Assembly: GCA_947460085.1 (NCBI GenBank)
Contig: CANHGA010000023.1
Location: forward strand, 1 to 14,706
Length of the DNA stretch: 14,706 bases
From: Synechococcaceae cyanobacterium
Lineage (GTDB): Bacteria > Cyanobacteriota > Cyanobacteriia > PCC-6307 > Cyanobiaceae
Direction: 5' to 3'
Numbering within the stretch: position 1 is the first letter of the stretch; each line of letters begins with the position of its first letter. Below the pieces are notes generated by a model. That model worked only from the letters and a program-made list of their open reading frames with translations, did not search any database and was not told the origin of the DNA. Both the position numbers and the translations under genes were made by a program. Positions 7,617 through 14,124 of this stretch are shown piece by piece.

Positions 7617-7916
7617 GCAGTGGGGTTGGTGAACGATATGGCGAATTGGAATGGCGGCTTGGAAGAGGGCGAGGATCGGACTCGATCTATCAATCCTGGA
7701 GACAGGCGGACCCAGAAAGAGTTCGGTTAGATACCAATGGGCCCCGGGGTCCGGGTATGGCCACAGGCCTTGCCATCTAGACGGTGGACTGGTAAGTCCG
7801 GCTTTGAGCCTTAAGAATCTCTTCCAACTTGATGGAGCCACTCTGGACCGTGGAGGGCCCGTTTCGCCAGGGGGTGGGGATTTGAAGGCCTGATCGATGC
7901 GATTAGGACGCTTCGC
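7617..7916. other. 300-bp intergenic region with a cluster of dyads
   Basis: No credible gene is seen here. The region separates the hom stop from the start of the 70-aa gene on the minus strand. It should therefore hold the hom 3' end and the promoter of the transporter operon. Bases 7731-7810 contain four consecutive dyads, listed as a separate feature. I could not identify a convincing -35/-10 pair or a hairpin followed by a T-run on the minus strand. Confidence 0.5.
7731..7810. repeat. Run of four short inverted repeats (possible structured RNA or operator)
   Basis: Four dyads lie in 80 bp. ATACC (7731-7735) pairs with GGTAT (7754-7758) around a CCCCGGGG centre. ATGGC (7757-7761) pairs with GCCAT (7772-7776). 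GGACT (7786-7790) pairs with AGTCC (7795-7799) across a GGTA loop. GGCT (7800-7803) pairs with AGCC (7807-7810). Each is short, but the density is higher than I noticed elsewhere in the window. It matches no RNA family I recognise. Confidence 0.35.
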
Positions 7917-9221
7917 TTAGAGGGTGCGCAGGCAGGCCGCCACGGCATGGACGTCGCTGAGGGCCCCAATCGCAGCGAGGGCCGAGCGGAAGTTGGCCTC
8001 GACGACGTCATGGGTGATCACCACGATCTCGGCCTGGGCACTTTGGGTTTCGAACTGCACGATCGATTGGATCGAGACCCCAGCCTGACCAAAACAGGTG
8101 CCGATCTTGCCAATCACGCCGGCTTCATCGCTGGTGCTGAGCCGCACGTAGTTGCGGTGGGTGGTGCGGGCCGTGTCAATGAGCTGGCAAGGGCGCCAGC
8201 TGCTTGCCGCCAACAGCGGGTCAAGGCGGGCATGGGCACCCGCCGCCTGGCGAATACCGGCGATGTTGAGAATGTCTGCCACCACCGCCGAGGCCGTGGG
8301 GCCGGCCCCGGCTCCCGGGCCGTAAAACATCACCTGACCCACGGGATCCCCTTCCACCAGGATCGCGTTATTGACCCCATGCACCCCGGCCAGGGGATGG
8401 CCTTTGGGGAGCAGGGTGGGGTGAACACGCACATCCAGCTGGGCAGCGCCGTCGGTGGCCGTGCCGAGGTACTGGGCCACGGCCAGCAGCTTCACCACAT
8501 AGCCCAGTTGGGCGGCATAGGCCACATCACGGGCGTCGAGGGTGTTGATGCCTTCGGTGGGTATGGCGGCCCTGGGCACGCTGCCCCCATAGGCCAGGGA
8601 GCTGAGGATGGCGATCTTGTCGGCCGCATCGCCCCCCTCCACGTCGGCGGCGGGATCGGCTTCGGCGTAGCCCAGGTGCTGGGCATCGGCGAGGACGGCC
8701 CCATAGGCGGCCCCCTCATCGGCCATGCGGCTGAGGATGTAGTTGGTGGTGCCGTTGATGATCCCGCTCACCTTCTGGATGCGGTTGCCGCCCAGGGATT
8801 GCTTGAGGGGCTCAATGATGGGGATGCCCCCGCCTACGGCGGCCTCAATCAGCACGTACACCCCCTTCGCGGAGGCAGCGGCGGCAATCTCTTCGCCGTA
8901 GCGGGCAATGACCGCCTTATTGGCCGTCACCACGGGTTTGCCAGCGGCGATGGCCCGCAGGATCAGGCTGCGGGCCGGCTCCAGGCCGCCCATCACCTCT
9001 ACCACGATGTCCACGTTGGGGTCATCCACCACGGCTTCGGGCTCCGTGGTGAGGAGCTCACCCGAGAGTTCGATAGGCCTGGGCCGATTCAGATCCCGCA
9101 CGGCCACCCGTTTCAGGGCGAGCTCACCCACCAGGGGATGGCGTCCGGTTGGACTGGCGAGGATGGCGGCGACGCCGGCTCCCACGGTGCCCAAGCCGAG
9201 CAAACCGATGCCGATGGTCAT
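7917..9221 (-). CDS. hom: Homoserine dehydrogenase with C-terminal ACT domain
   Basis: Monofunctional homoserine dehydrogenase (434 aa). It reduces aspartate-semialdehyde to homoserine with NAD(P)H, the branch point to threonine and methionine. The Rossmann motif GLLGLGTVGAGV is at the N-terminus. VVTANKAVIA carries the conserved catalytic-domain Lys (about residue 102). The signature GGGIPIIEPL is near 130 and SGIINGTTNYIL near 152. Substrate-binding and catalytic residues lie in GYAEADPAADVEGGDAADK. Residues ~358-434 form an ACT domain (VRLSTSDEAGVIGKIG), the usual allosteric threonine-sensing module. The ATG at 9221 is chosen over a TTG at 9233 that adds four residues. The gene starts 34 bp after sufE and is the last gene of the dense minus-strand run. 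Identification is firm. Confidence 0.97.
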   Translation of the reverse strand: MTIGIGLLGLGTVGAGVAAILASPTGRHPLVGELALKRVAVRDLNRPRPIELSGELLTTEPEAVVDDPNVDIVVEVMGGLEPARSLILRAIAAGKPVVTANKAVIARYGEEIAAAASAKGVYVLIEAAVGGGIPIIEPLKQSLGGNRIQKVSGIINGTTNYILSRMADEGAAYGAVLADAQHLGYAEADPAADVEGGDAADKIAILSSLAYGGSVPRAAIPTEGINTLDARDVAYAAQLGYVVKLLAVAQYLGTATDGAAQLDVRVHPTLLPKGHPLAGVHGVNNAILVEGDPVGQVMFYGPGAGAGPTASAVVADILNIAGIRQAAGAHARLDPLLAASSWRPCQLIDTARTTHRNYVRLSTSDEAGVIGKIGTCFGQAGVSIQSIVQFETQSAQAEIVVITHDVVEANFRSALAAIGALSDVHAVAACLRTL

Positions 9222-9255
9222 GGGCTGGTCCAACAGGTTGGGGCGATCCTAGAAA

Positions 9256-9678
9256 TCAGCCTGCAGCAAGGGCCCGGGCTTGGCTCTGCATCAGCTTGAG
9301 GATGTTGAGGAAGCCATTGGCCCGCGATGGGGTGAGGCTGGCCTGGAGGCCCGTCGCAGCGATGAAGCTGGGGTCCAGGTTGGTGGCCTGGTCTGGGGTC
9401 ATGCCTTCGAGGCCTTCGATCAGCAGGGCCAACAGCCCTTTGGTGATGGCGGCATCCGAGTCGCCCTGCCAATGGAGCTTGCCCTCCACCAGTTGACCAA
9501 CGACAAAAACCTGGGAGACACAGCCCTTCACCTTGAAGGCATCGTTGCGGAACTCTTCAGGCAGGGGCTCCAGTTTCTTGGCGAGCCAGAGCACATATTC
9601 GTACCGCCGCTTGGGATCCGTGGTGGTGGCCAAGCGGTCCACGATCCGATCCAGGGCTGGGCTGCCGGTGCTCACCAT
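9256..9678 (-). CDS. sufE: SufE family cysteine desulfuration protein
   Basis: A 140-aa SufE sulfur-acceptor protein. It takes persulfide sulfur from the cysteine desulfurase SufS and passes it to the SUF Fe-S cluster scaffold in the cytosol. The active-site motif VKGCVSQVF places the acceptor at Cys53, close to the E. coli position. The usual N-terminal YEYVLWLAKKLEPLPEEF and the following WQGDSDAAITKGLLALL match the family, as does the C-terminal LTPSRANGFLNIL. The start ATG at 9678 shares its A with the TGA of the upstream secreted-protein gene (TGATG), a translational-coupling arrangement. The open frame continues upstream to 9891 but has no SufE features there. Other suf genes are not in the window. 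Confidence 0.96.
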   Translation of the reverse strand: MVSTGSPALDRIVDRLATTTDPKRRYEYVLWLAKKLEPLPEEFRNDAFKVKGCVSQVFVVGQLVEGKLHWQGDSDAAITKGLLALLIEGLEGMTPDQATNLDPSFIAATGLQASLTPSRANGFLNILKLMQSQARALAAG

Positions 9679-10184
9679 CAAGGCAGGCGGCGGCGATGGC
9701 GGCCGAGCAGGAGGGCGGAGCATCCGCCCATGAGGCCCCCGGCAGCCCCAACAAGGGGCCATGCACTGAGCCGATCGGGGGGCTTTGGCGGATGCCCATC
9801 GCTGATCCGGTTCAGATCGGCTTGCCCGTTGTTGACCGGCAGGCTGAGGTAGTCCCGGTGGCCAGGGCCACCATCGACTTGCACGTCCCACTCGCCATGG
9901 GCGTTGCTTGGCAAGGAAAAGCTGAGTTCACCTTTGCTGTTGGTGCGGCCCACGGGGATGGGTTGGCCCCCGGGGGGCACCAGGGTGACCAGGGCCGCCT
10001 CGGCGGGCTGGCCATTGCCAAAACTGCTTTGCAGCAACACCAGGTGGTTGTTGCGGAAGGCTTCCAGGTTGGTCTGGATGGCGTGGGCCTGGGCCGAGCC
10101 CGCTGCTGCAACGACCGCTGCTGAGATGCAGGTTGCTGAGATGGTGGCAGGGCCCACATACCCCTCGATGAGACGCCTAAGCAT
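9678..10184 (-). CDS. Secreted, C-terminally anchored NikL-like/carboxypeptidase-regulatory-like protein
   Basis: A 168-aa exported protein. The signal peptide (residues ~1-33, ending GSAQA) exposes a mature N-terminus starting HAIQTNLEAF. The middle is a single beta-sandwich-like domain with FGNGQPAEAALVTLVPPGG, an RTNSKGELSFSLP turn and GEWDVQVDGGPGHRDYLSLPV. This is the pattern of carboxypeptidase-regulatory-like/NikL-type domains. A C-terminal hydrophobic helix (AWPLVGAAGGLMGGCSALLL) followed by RHRRRLP looks like a membrane anchor with a positive stop. The mature protein would face the periplasm. The near-N-terminal His recalls metal-uptake accessory proteins, but metal binding is inference. 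No nickel or cobalt transporter genes lie in the window. It is coupled to sufE by TGATG. Confidence 0.78.
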   Translation of the reverse strand: MLRRLIEGYVGPATISATCISAAVVAAAGSAQAHAIQTNLEAFRNNHLVLLQSSFGNGQPAEAALVTLVPPGGQPIPVGRTNSKGELSFSLPSNAHGEWDVQVDGGPGHRDYLSLPVNNGQADLNRISDGHPPKPPDRLSAWPLVGAAGGLMGGCSALLLGRHRRRLP

Positions 10185-10223
10185 GGGGTTCGTCCGTTGA
10201 AGGTGAAGGGAGGGACGGTGGCT

Positions 10224-10493
10224 TCAGGAGGCTTCCCAGCGACTATCGCTGCTTTTACCGGCCTGGACCATGCGCACCATGGAGCTCACCATCATCGAGA
10301 GGGCATCGCTTGTGGGGGTCCGACCTTCCAGTTCCGAGGCGAGCACCCGTTCGGGTCCGGACGTGTTTGTTGGTGAAGGCTGGCCAGCTTTGGCCGGGAT
10401 GGCGCTGGGATAGCGGGAGAACAGGTCCAACGCCAACGGTGTCAGTTCAGTGATCTTGGCAAATTCTGAGGGTTGGCGCGCCCTGGAAGCCAC
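10224..10493 (-). CDS. Small hypothetical protein (89 aa)
   Basis: An 89-aa frame starting at GTG 10493, only 6 bp after the cyclo-ligase stop, on the same strand. The N-terminal third (AKITELTPLALDLFSRYPSAIP) looks like a compact helix and may be the conserved part. The centre is Pro/Ser/Thr-rich and probably disordered. The C-terminal third (DALSMMVSSMVRMVQAGK) is amphipathic and could be a second helix. No signal peptide, membrane segment or cysteine is present. No Shine-Dalgarno precedes the GTG, so translation probably depends on coupling to the upstream gene. I do not recognise a family. It fills a gap that would otherwise exceed 300 bp, and no better frame competes. The call rests on context and composition only. 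Confidence 0.55.
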   Translation of the reverse strand: MASRARQPSEFAKITELTPLALDLFSRYPSAIPAKAGQPSPTNTSGPERVLASELEGRTPTSDALSMMVSSMVRMVQAGKSSDSRWEAS

Positions 10494-10499
10494 GTTTTG

Positions 10500-11096
10500 T
10501 CAAGGTTGGCAGTGATGCAGGCCGGTTTCATCGAGCCAGCCATCGAGGGGACGATCCCAGGGATCCCTCGGCAGGTTGGCCACCAGGCATCCCTGGGGCA
10601 AAACAGCAAAGCTGGGCACGCGGGTCCAAGCGGCATCAGTGCGCAAGCGGTCGTACCAGCCACCCCCGGATCCCAAGCGCACCCCGGCGCCATCGAAGGC
10701 CAGGGCCGGAACCAGCAAACAGCTCAACGCCGAGGCTGGTAGGGCCGTCCCCAGGGGGGCGGGGATGCCGCAGTCATCGGGTTCGAGCGGGCTCTCCGGT
10801 TCCCAGGCCCGATAGACGAGTTGGCCTTGGCTGATGGCGGGCAGGGCCAAGGGGCAGGGCCAAGCCGTGGGCCGTTGCGAAGCCGTGGGCCGTTGCAGCT
10901 GGAGTAGGTCTACTTCGCCTGCCAGGGGCCAATAGATGCCGAGATGCTGATCAGCTGCGGTGAGCTGACCTAGGGCGGCTTGGAGCTGGTCTGCAATTGC
11001 AGGACCGGCTTGGGGCAGCAGGGTTTGGCGTAAAGCTCGGTAGTGGCGCCGCAGGTCTGCTTTGTGGTGGGCTTGCCCTGCTGCCGGTTGACTCAT
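10500..11096 (-). CDS. 5-formyltetrahydrofolate cyclo-ligase
   Basis: A 198-aa enzyme that converts 5-formyl-THF to 5,10-methenyl-THF using ATP, returning a storage/inhibitory folate to the active pool. The N-terminal KADLRRHYRALRQ is the family's ATP-contacting helix. GIYWPLAGEVDLLQL (about residues 53-67) carries the conserved Glu-Val-Asp. The signature LVPALAFDGAGVRLGSGGGWYDRL (about 128-151) is diagnostic, with the GxGGGxYD glycine loop at 142-149. The ATG at 11096 overlaps the ruvC stop by 4 bp (ATGA). It also lies inside one arm of an inverted repeat whose partner is upstream of ruvC. An 18-bp in-frame tandem duplication gives QRPTA twice at residues 68-78, in a poorly conserved stretch; it may be a recent slip. 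Confidence 0.95.
   Translation of the reverse strand: MSQPAAGQAHHKADLRRHYRALRQTLLPQAGPAIADQLQAALGQLTAADQHLGIYWPLAGEVDLLQLQRPTASQRPTAWPCPLALPAISQGQLVYRAWEPESPLEPDDCGIPAPLGTALPASALSCLLVPALAFDGAGVRLGSGGGWYDRLRTDAAWTRVPSFAVLPQGCLVANLPRDPWDRPLDGWLDETGLHHCQP
10861..10896. repeat. 18-bp tandem duplication inside the cyclo-ligase gene
   Basis: Two head-to-tail copies of an 18-bp unit (10861-10878 and 10879-10896) differ only at their first base. The frame is kept and each copy adds six residues (QRPTAS / QRPTAW). It looks like replication slippage. Confidence 0.85.
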
Positions 11097-11097
11097 C
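11077..11097. repeat. Inverted repeat arm 1 (ruvC stop / cyclo-ligase start)
   Basis: A 21-nt arm whose reverse complement recurs at 11571-11590 with one base missing: an 8-nt block CCTGCTGC, one extra C, then a 12-nt block GGTTGACTCATC. It covers the ruvC TGA and the cyclo-ligase ATG. In a minus-strand mRNA it would pair with the segment just ahead of the ruvC start. Confidence 0.85.
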
Positions 11098-11569
11098 GCT
11101 GGTACCAGCCGGTGAGAGCTGCGGCTAGGGCATCGGCGGCATCGTCGGGTCTGGGGGGATGGTCGAGGTTCAGCTCTCGCATCACCGCATCGAGCACCTC
11201 GTCTTTTTGGGCATGGCCCGATCCAGTAAGGGCCAGTTTGATTTGCATTGGCGGGAATTCAGCCACCGGTACCCGAAACCGCGCCAGGGTCATCATCACC
11301 ACGCCCCGGGCTTGCACCACGGAGATCGTGGTGCTGGAGCGGTAGAAGAAAAACTTTTCCACCACGGCCAAATCCGGTTGCCATTGGCGGATCAGCACCC
11401 GGAGATCGCGGGCAATTTCCACCATCCGCACCCCATCGCTGGTGCCGGGGTCGGTGCGGATGATTCCGCAATCCAGCATTTGTTGGTTGCTGTTGACTCC
11501 CCGTCCCTCCACCTCGATGACGCCGTAGCCCACCCTGGCTAGGCCGGGATCAATGCCGAGGATGCGCAT
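11093..11569 (-). CDS. ruvC: Crossover junction endodeoxyribonuclease RuvC
   Basis: RuvC resolvase (158 aa, normal length). It cuts Holliday junctions with RuvAB during recombinational repair. The four acidic catalytic residues are in place: Asp7 in GIDPG, Glu71 in VVEKFFF, and Asp143 plus Asp146 in PDDAADALA. The segments VVQARGVVMM and GSGHAQKDEVLDAV are also family-typical. The start ATG at 11569 gives the standard MRILGIDPG beginning. It lies 30 bp after the chlI stop and overlaps the downstream cyclo-ligase start by ATGA. There is no Shine-Dalgarno; the leader is instead one arm of an inverted repeat. ruvA and ruvB are not in the window. Confidence 0.97.
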   Translation of the reverse strand: MRILGIDPGLARVGYGVIEVEGRGVNSNQQMLDCGIIRTDPGTSDGVRMVEIARDLRVLIRQWQPDLAVVEKFFFYRSSTTISVVQARGVVMMTLARFRVPVAEFPPMQIKLALTGSGHAQKDEVLDAVMRELNLDHPPRPDDAADALAAALTGWYQR

Positions 11570-11570
11570 G

Positions 11571-11590
11571 GATGAGTCAACCGCAGCAGG
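11571..11590. repeat. Inverted repeat arm 2 (leader of ruvC)
   Basis: A 20-nt arm in the 30-bp chlI-ruvC spacer, ending 2 nt before the ruvC ATG at 11569. It is the reverse complement of 11077-11097 except for one missing base (12 bp plus 8 bp of pairing around a one-base bulge). The two arms bracket ruvC almost exactly. Confidence 0.85.
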
Positions 11591-11599
11591 ACAGGGGGC

Positions 11600-12688
11600 C
11601 TAGGCGGCGAGGGCGAGCTCGAACTCCCGACGGTCCGTGCTTTCAGGACGGTCAAACACCTTGCAGAACACTTTGACGACCCGATCGCCAGAGTCGATCT
11701 GCTCGAGCGGATCCTTGCGTAGGCGGTGACGCAGGCAGCAGGCCACCACCCGGGCGACGTCGTCCTCGGTGACTTCTTGGCGCCGTTCAAAGGCGGCCAG
11801 GGCCCGGGCTGCCCGGTTGGTGACGATGTCACCGCGCAGGCCATCCACGTCCAGCTCGCCACACACCGCGGAGATCCGAATGCGCAGGTCGTCGTCAATC
11901 ACCACCTGGCCCAAGCGGTTTTGGGCTTCAACAACCCTGGCTTGCAGCGCATCCTGGGTGCCCTGAACCGCGTTGTTGAAGTTGTCGGGATCGTTGTCAA
12001 AGCTGGTGCGTTGATCCACCACCTGGACCCGCAGCTCGGGGTCCCGCACGGTGCGCACTTCCACGCTCATGCCAAAGCGATCCAAGAGCTGGGGGCGCAG
12101 TTCCCCTTCCTCGGGGTTGCCGGAGCCAATCAGCACAAACCGCGCTGGGTGGCGCACCGACACCCCTTCGCGCTCCACCGTGTTCCAGCCCGAAGCGGCT
12201 GAGTCGAGCAGCACATCGACCAGGTGATCGTCGAGCAGGTTCACCTCATCCACGTAGAGCAGGCCGCGGTTGGCCTTGGCCAACAGGCCCGGCTCAAAGG
12301 CCCGAATCCCCTCACTGAGGGCTTTCTCGATGTCGATCGTGCCGCAGAGGCGATCTTCCGTGGCCCCCAGGGGGAGATCCACCATGGGCACCTGGCGTTT
12401 CTCGGTGGCGAGCTGCTCTCCCTGCTCGTCCCTGAGGCGCACCTCGCTGCTCTGGAGGTCAGGGTCCGAGGGGGAGCTGTTGTAGGGGTCGCCGGCCACC
12501 ACGTCGATCTCGGGGAGCAGGTCGGCGAGGGCTCGAATCGTGGTGGATTTGCCCGTGCCCCGGTCTCCCATGATCATCACGCCGCCTATGCGCGGATCGA
12601 TCACGTTGAGCAGAAGGGCCAGCTTCATCTCCTCCTGCCCCACGATGGCAGTGAAGGGGAAGACTCGGCGCTTGCGGGCTTGAGTCAC
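11600..12688 (-). CDS. chlI: Magnesium-chelatase ATPase subunit I
   Basis: AAA+ subunit of magnesium chelatase (362 aa). With ChlD and ChlH it inserts Mg2+ into protoporphyrin IX, the first committed step of chlorophyll synthesis. Walker A GDRGTGKST is at residues 41-49 and Walker B LLYVDE at 143-148. The sensor-1/arginine-finger segment GSGNPEEGELRPQLLDRFG is at 188-206, and a sensor-2 region (VTNRAARALAAFE) lies near 289-301. Cys276 in VCGELDVDGLRGD and the Cys in CCLRHRLRKDPLEQID match the positions of the redox-active pair described for plant CHLI. The start is GTG at 12688, which overlaps the stop of the DUF3370 gene by 4 bp (GTGA) with no Shine-Dalgarno; this suggests coupled translation. 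The ChlD and ChlH genes are not here. Confidence 0.97.
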   Translation of the reverse strand: MTQARKRRVFPFTAIVGQEEMKLALLLNVIDPRIGGVMIMGDRGTGKSTTIRALADLLPEIDVVAGDPYNSSPSDPDLQSSEVRLRDEQGEQLATEKRQVPMVDLPLGATEDRLCGTIDIEKALSEGIRAFEPGLLAKANRGLLYVDEVNLLDDHLVDVLLDSAASGWNTVEREGVSVRHPARFVLIGSGNPEEGELRPQLLDRFGMSVEVRTVRDPELRVQVVDQRTSFDNDPDNFNNAVQGTQDALQARVVEAQNRLGQVVIDDDLRIRISAVCGELDVDGLRGDIVTNRAARALAAFERRQEVTEDDVARVVACCLRHRLRKDPLEQIDSGDRVVKVFCKVFDRPESTDRREFELALAA

Positions 12689-14124
12689 GGGAGGATTACT
12701 GGGGAAGGTTCGGATTGTTTCACAGGCAGCAGGCTGAGCACCTGCGGTGGCGTGGCATCGGCCGGATAGATCAGGCGCACCTGCACTTGGCGCTGGGCCC
12801 CGGCCGCCAGGCTGATGGTTCCAAGCACCGGCCCCGGTTCGCCGGCCCGTTGCACCAGGTGGAAGCGTTCGCGACCACTGGCTTTGCCCTCGGCGTTATC
12901 CAATCCCGATACCTCCACCGTTCCGCGGAACATCACGGCCCGGCTTGGGGTGGCGTTGAAGCGCAGACCCCCGGCTGGTGCGTCGCCTTTGAGGGGAGAT
13001 TCGAACGCCAGTTTCAGAATGACCGGCTGCTGGCTGTTGTTGCGCAGGGGCAGGGCCAGGTTGTACTCGATGCCGTAATTGCCATGGGCTGCCCAGGCGG
13101 TGCCTGGATAGGCGGCCTTCAAGGGGGCTGTTTGAACCTGGCCGGTGCCGAGGCTGCCCCGCTCGAGGCTGCTGATGGGCCAGGAGATCGGCGCCTGGCT
13201 TGTGCTCAAGGTGGCTTTGCCGGGGTCGGTGATGCGGCCAGTCCAGGTGCTGCCCACCTGCACCCCGCTCACCCGGGAGTACACCATCGCCCCTGTGCTG
13301 CCCCGGGGGGTGGGGGCATGCTCCTTGGGACTGAGGTTCCCATCGAGCAGTTTCTGCCACACCGCCAGGGCGGGCGGTTGGCTGTTGTCGCCAAAGGCCG
13401 CCAGGGTGGCCACACTCACGGGGCCGTTGCTCTCAAGCCGCAACTGCAGATTGCGGCCGTTGAGGAGGGGGTCGAGTCCCCGAACGGGCATGGGCAACAC
13501 CACCAGCGCAGAGGCCACGCCGGCCGGCAGGGTCCAGCTTTCGGGGAGGAGCGCACTTTTCTGCTTGAGCAGGAGTTCGGTGGCGACCCGGCTGCCGGGG
13601 CCCGCATAGATCGGTGGTTCGCTTTGGCGCAGCACCGAGGGCAGGGGCAGGAACGGGGCGCCGGGTTGGATGCCATCCACCGATTGGGAGAGGGCGGTCG
13701 ATCCGGCCAGAAGCCGAAGGGTCACCGGCTGTTTGCCGCGGGGTTGGGCGACAACTGCCACCCAGAGCGTGGAATCGAGGCTCTCGGGCTTGCCGGCATA
13801 CACGTGATGGCTGAACAGGTCGAAGCGGCCATTCAGGGGCACATCCAAGTGGGCTGCTGGGTTGGGCCGGCCGGATCCGGGGAAGGTGGAGAGCAGAATT
13901 CCCGCTCCGGTGATCAACTCAGGGTTGTTGTCGTTGACCACCAGCACCTGATCCAGGCCCCCAGGCAGGGCAGCCACGGTTTGCTGACGAAGCACCGGTT
14001 GGGGGCGTTGCGCCGGTGGGGGGGCAGCAAGGGCTGGCGTGATGGGTGTGGCTATGGCGGTGGCTATGGCGGTGGCGATGGCCGGTAGGACGGCAGACGC
14101 CAGCAGCAGAGTGAAGGGTTTCAT
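12685..14124 (-). CDS. DUF3370 family secreted protein
   Basis: A 479-aa exported protein of the cyanobacterial DUF3370 type. A signal peptide ends near PALAAPPP (about residue 34). Its hydrophobic core is unusual, built from repeated Ala-Ile-Ala-Thr units encoded by a 12-bp tandem repeat. The mature part is beta-rich with no membrane helices, so it is probably periplasmic or outer-membrane-associated. Recognisable segments are LDQVLVVNDNNPELITGAGILLSTFPGSG near the start, RFDLFSHHVYAG, the central GSTGAMVYSRVSGVQVGSTW, and AAHGNYGIEYNLALPLRN. Function is unknown. Its ATG overlaps the stop of the upstream PBP-A-like gene (ATGA), and its own stop overlaps the chlI start. Tight coupling to a peptidoglycan-type enzyme suggests a cell-envelope role. 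Confidence 0.85.
   Translation of the reverse strand: MKPFTLLLASAVLPAIATAIATAIATPITPALAAPPPAQRPQPVLRQQTVAALPGGLDQVLVVNDNNPELITGAGILLSTFPGSGRPNPAAHLDVPLNGRFDLFSHHVYAGKPESLDSTLWVAVVAQPRGKQPVTLRLLAGSTALSQSVDGIQPGAPFLPLPSVLRQSEPPIYAGPGSRVATELLLKQKSALLPESWTLPAGVASALVVLPMPVRGLDPLLNGRNLQLRLESNGPVSVATLAAFGDNSQPPALAVWQKLLDGNLSPKEHAPTPRGSTGAMVYSRVSGVQVGSTWTGRITDPGKATLSTSQAPISWPISSLERGSLGTGQVQTAPLKAAYPGTAWAAHGNYGIEYNLALPLRNNSQQPVILKLAFESPLKGDAPAGGLRFNATPSRAVMFRGTVEVSGLDNAEGKASGRERFHLVQRAGEPGPVLGTISLAAGAQRQVQVRLIYPADATPPQVLSLLPVKQSEPSPVILP
14051..14086. repeat. 12-bp tandem repeat in signal peptide of the DUF3370 gene
   Basis: Two perfect copies of GCTATGGCGGTG (14051-14062, 14063-14074) are followed by a degenerate third copy (14075-14086). 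They encode Ala-Ile-Ala-Thr repeats in the hydrophobic core of the signal peptide. Copy-number change would alter its length without breaking the frame. Confidence 0.8.

Noticed and set aside
7780..7812. tRNA-like D-arm (GGACT-GGTA-AGTCC)
   Set aside because: No matching acceptor stem, anticodon arm or TTCRANYC T-loop nearby, so it is not a tRNA.
7617..7841. N-terminal extension of the 70-aa protein into the intergenic gap
   Set aside because: No conserved pattern; the recognisable core and a sensible ATG begin at 7616.
7947..9299. Long plus-strand open frame (450 codons) opposite hom
   Set aside because: Gly/His/Gln-rich composition with no domain. It mirrors the codon bias of the clearly real homoserine dehydrogenase on the other strand.
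9679..9891. N-terminal extension of the SufE frame
   Set aside because: Pro/Arg-rich shadow of the secreted-protein gene; SufE proteins begin near the ATG at 9678.
12715..14088. Long plus-strand open frame (457 codons) opposite the DUF3370 gene
   Set aside because: Low-complexity Gly/Gln/His-rich translation, typical of an antisense frame in GC-rich DNA; no motifs.
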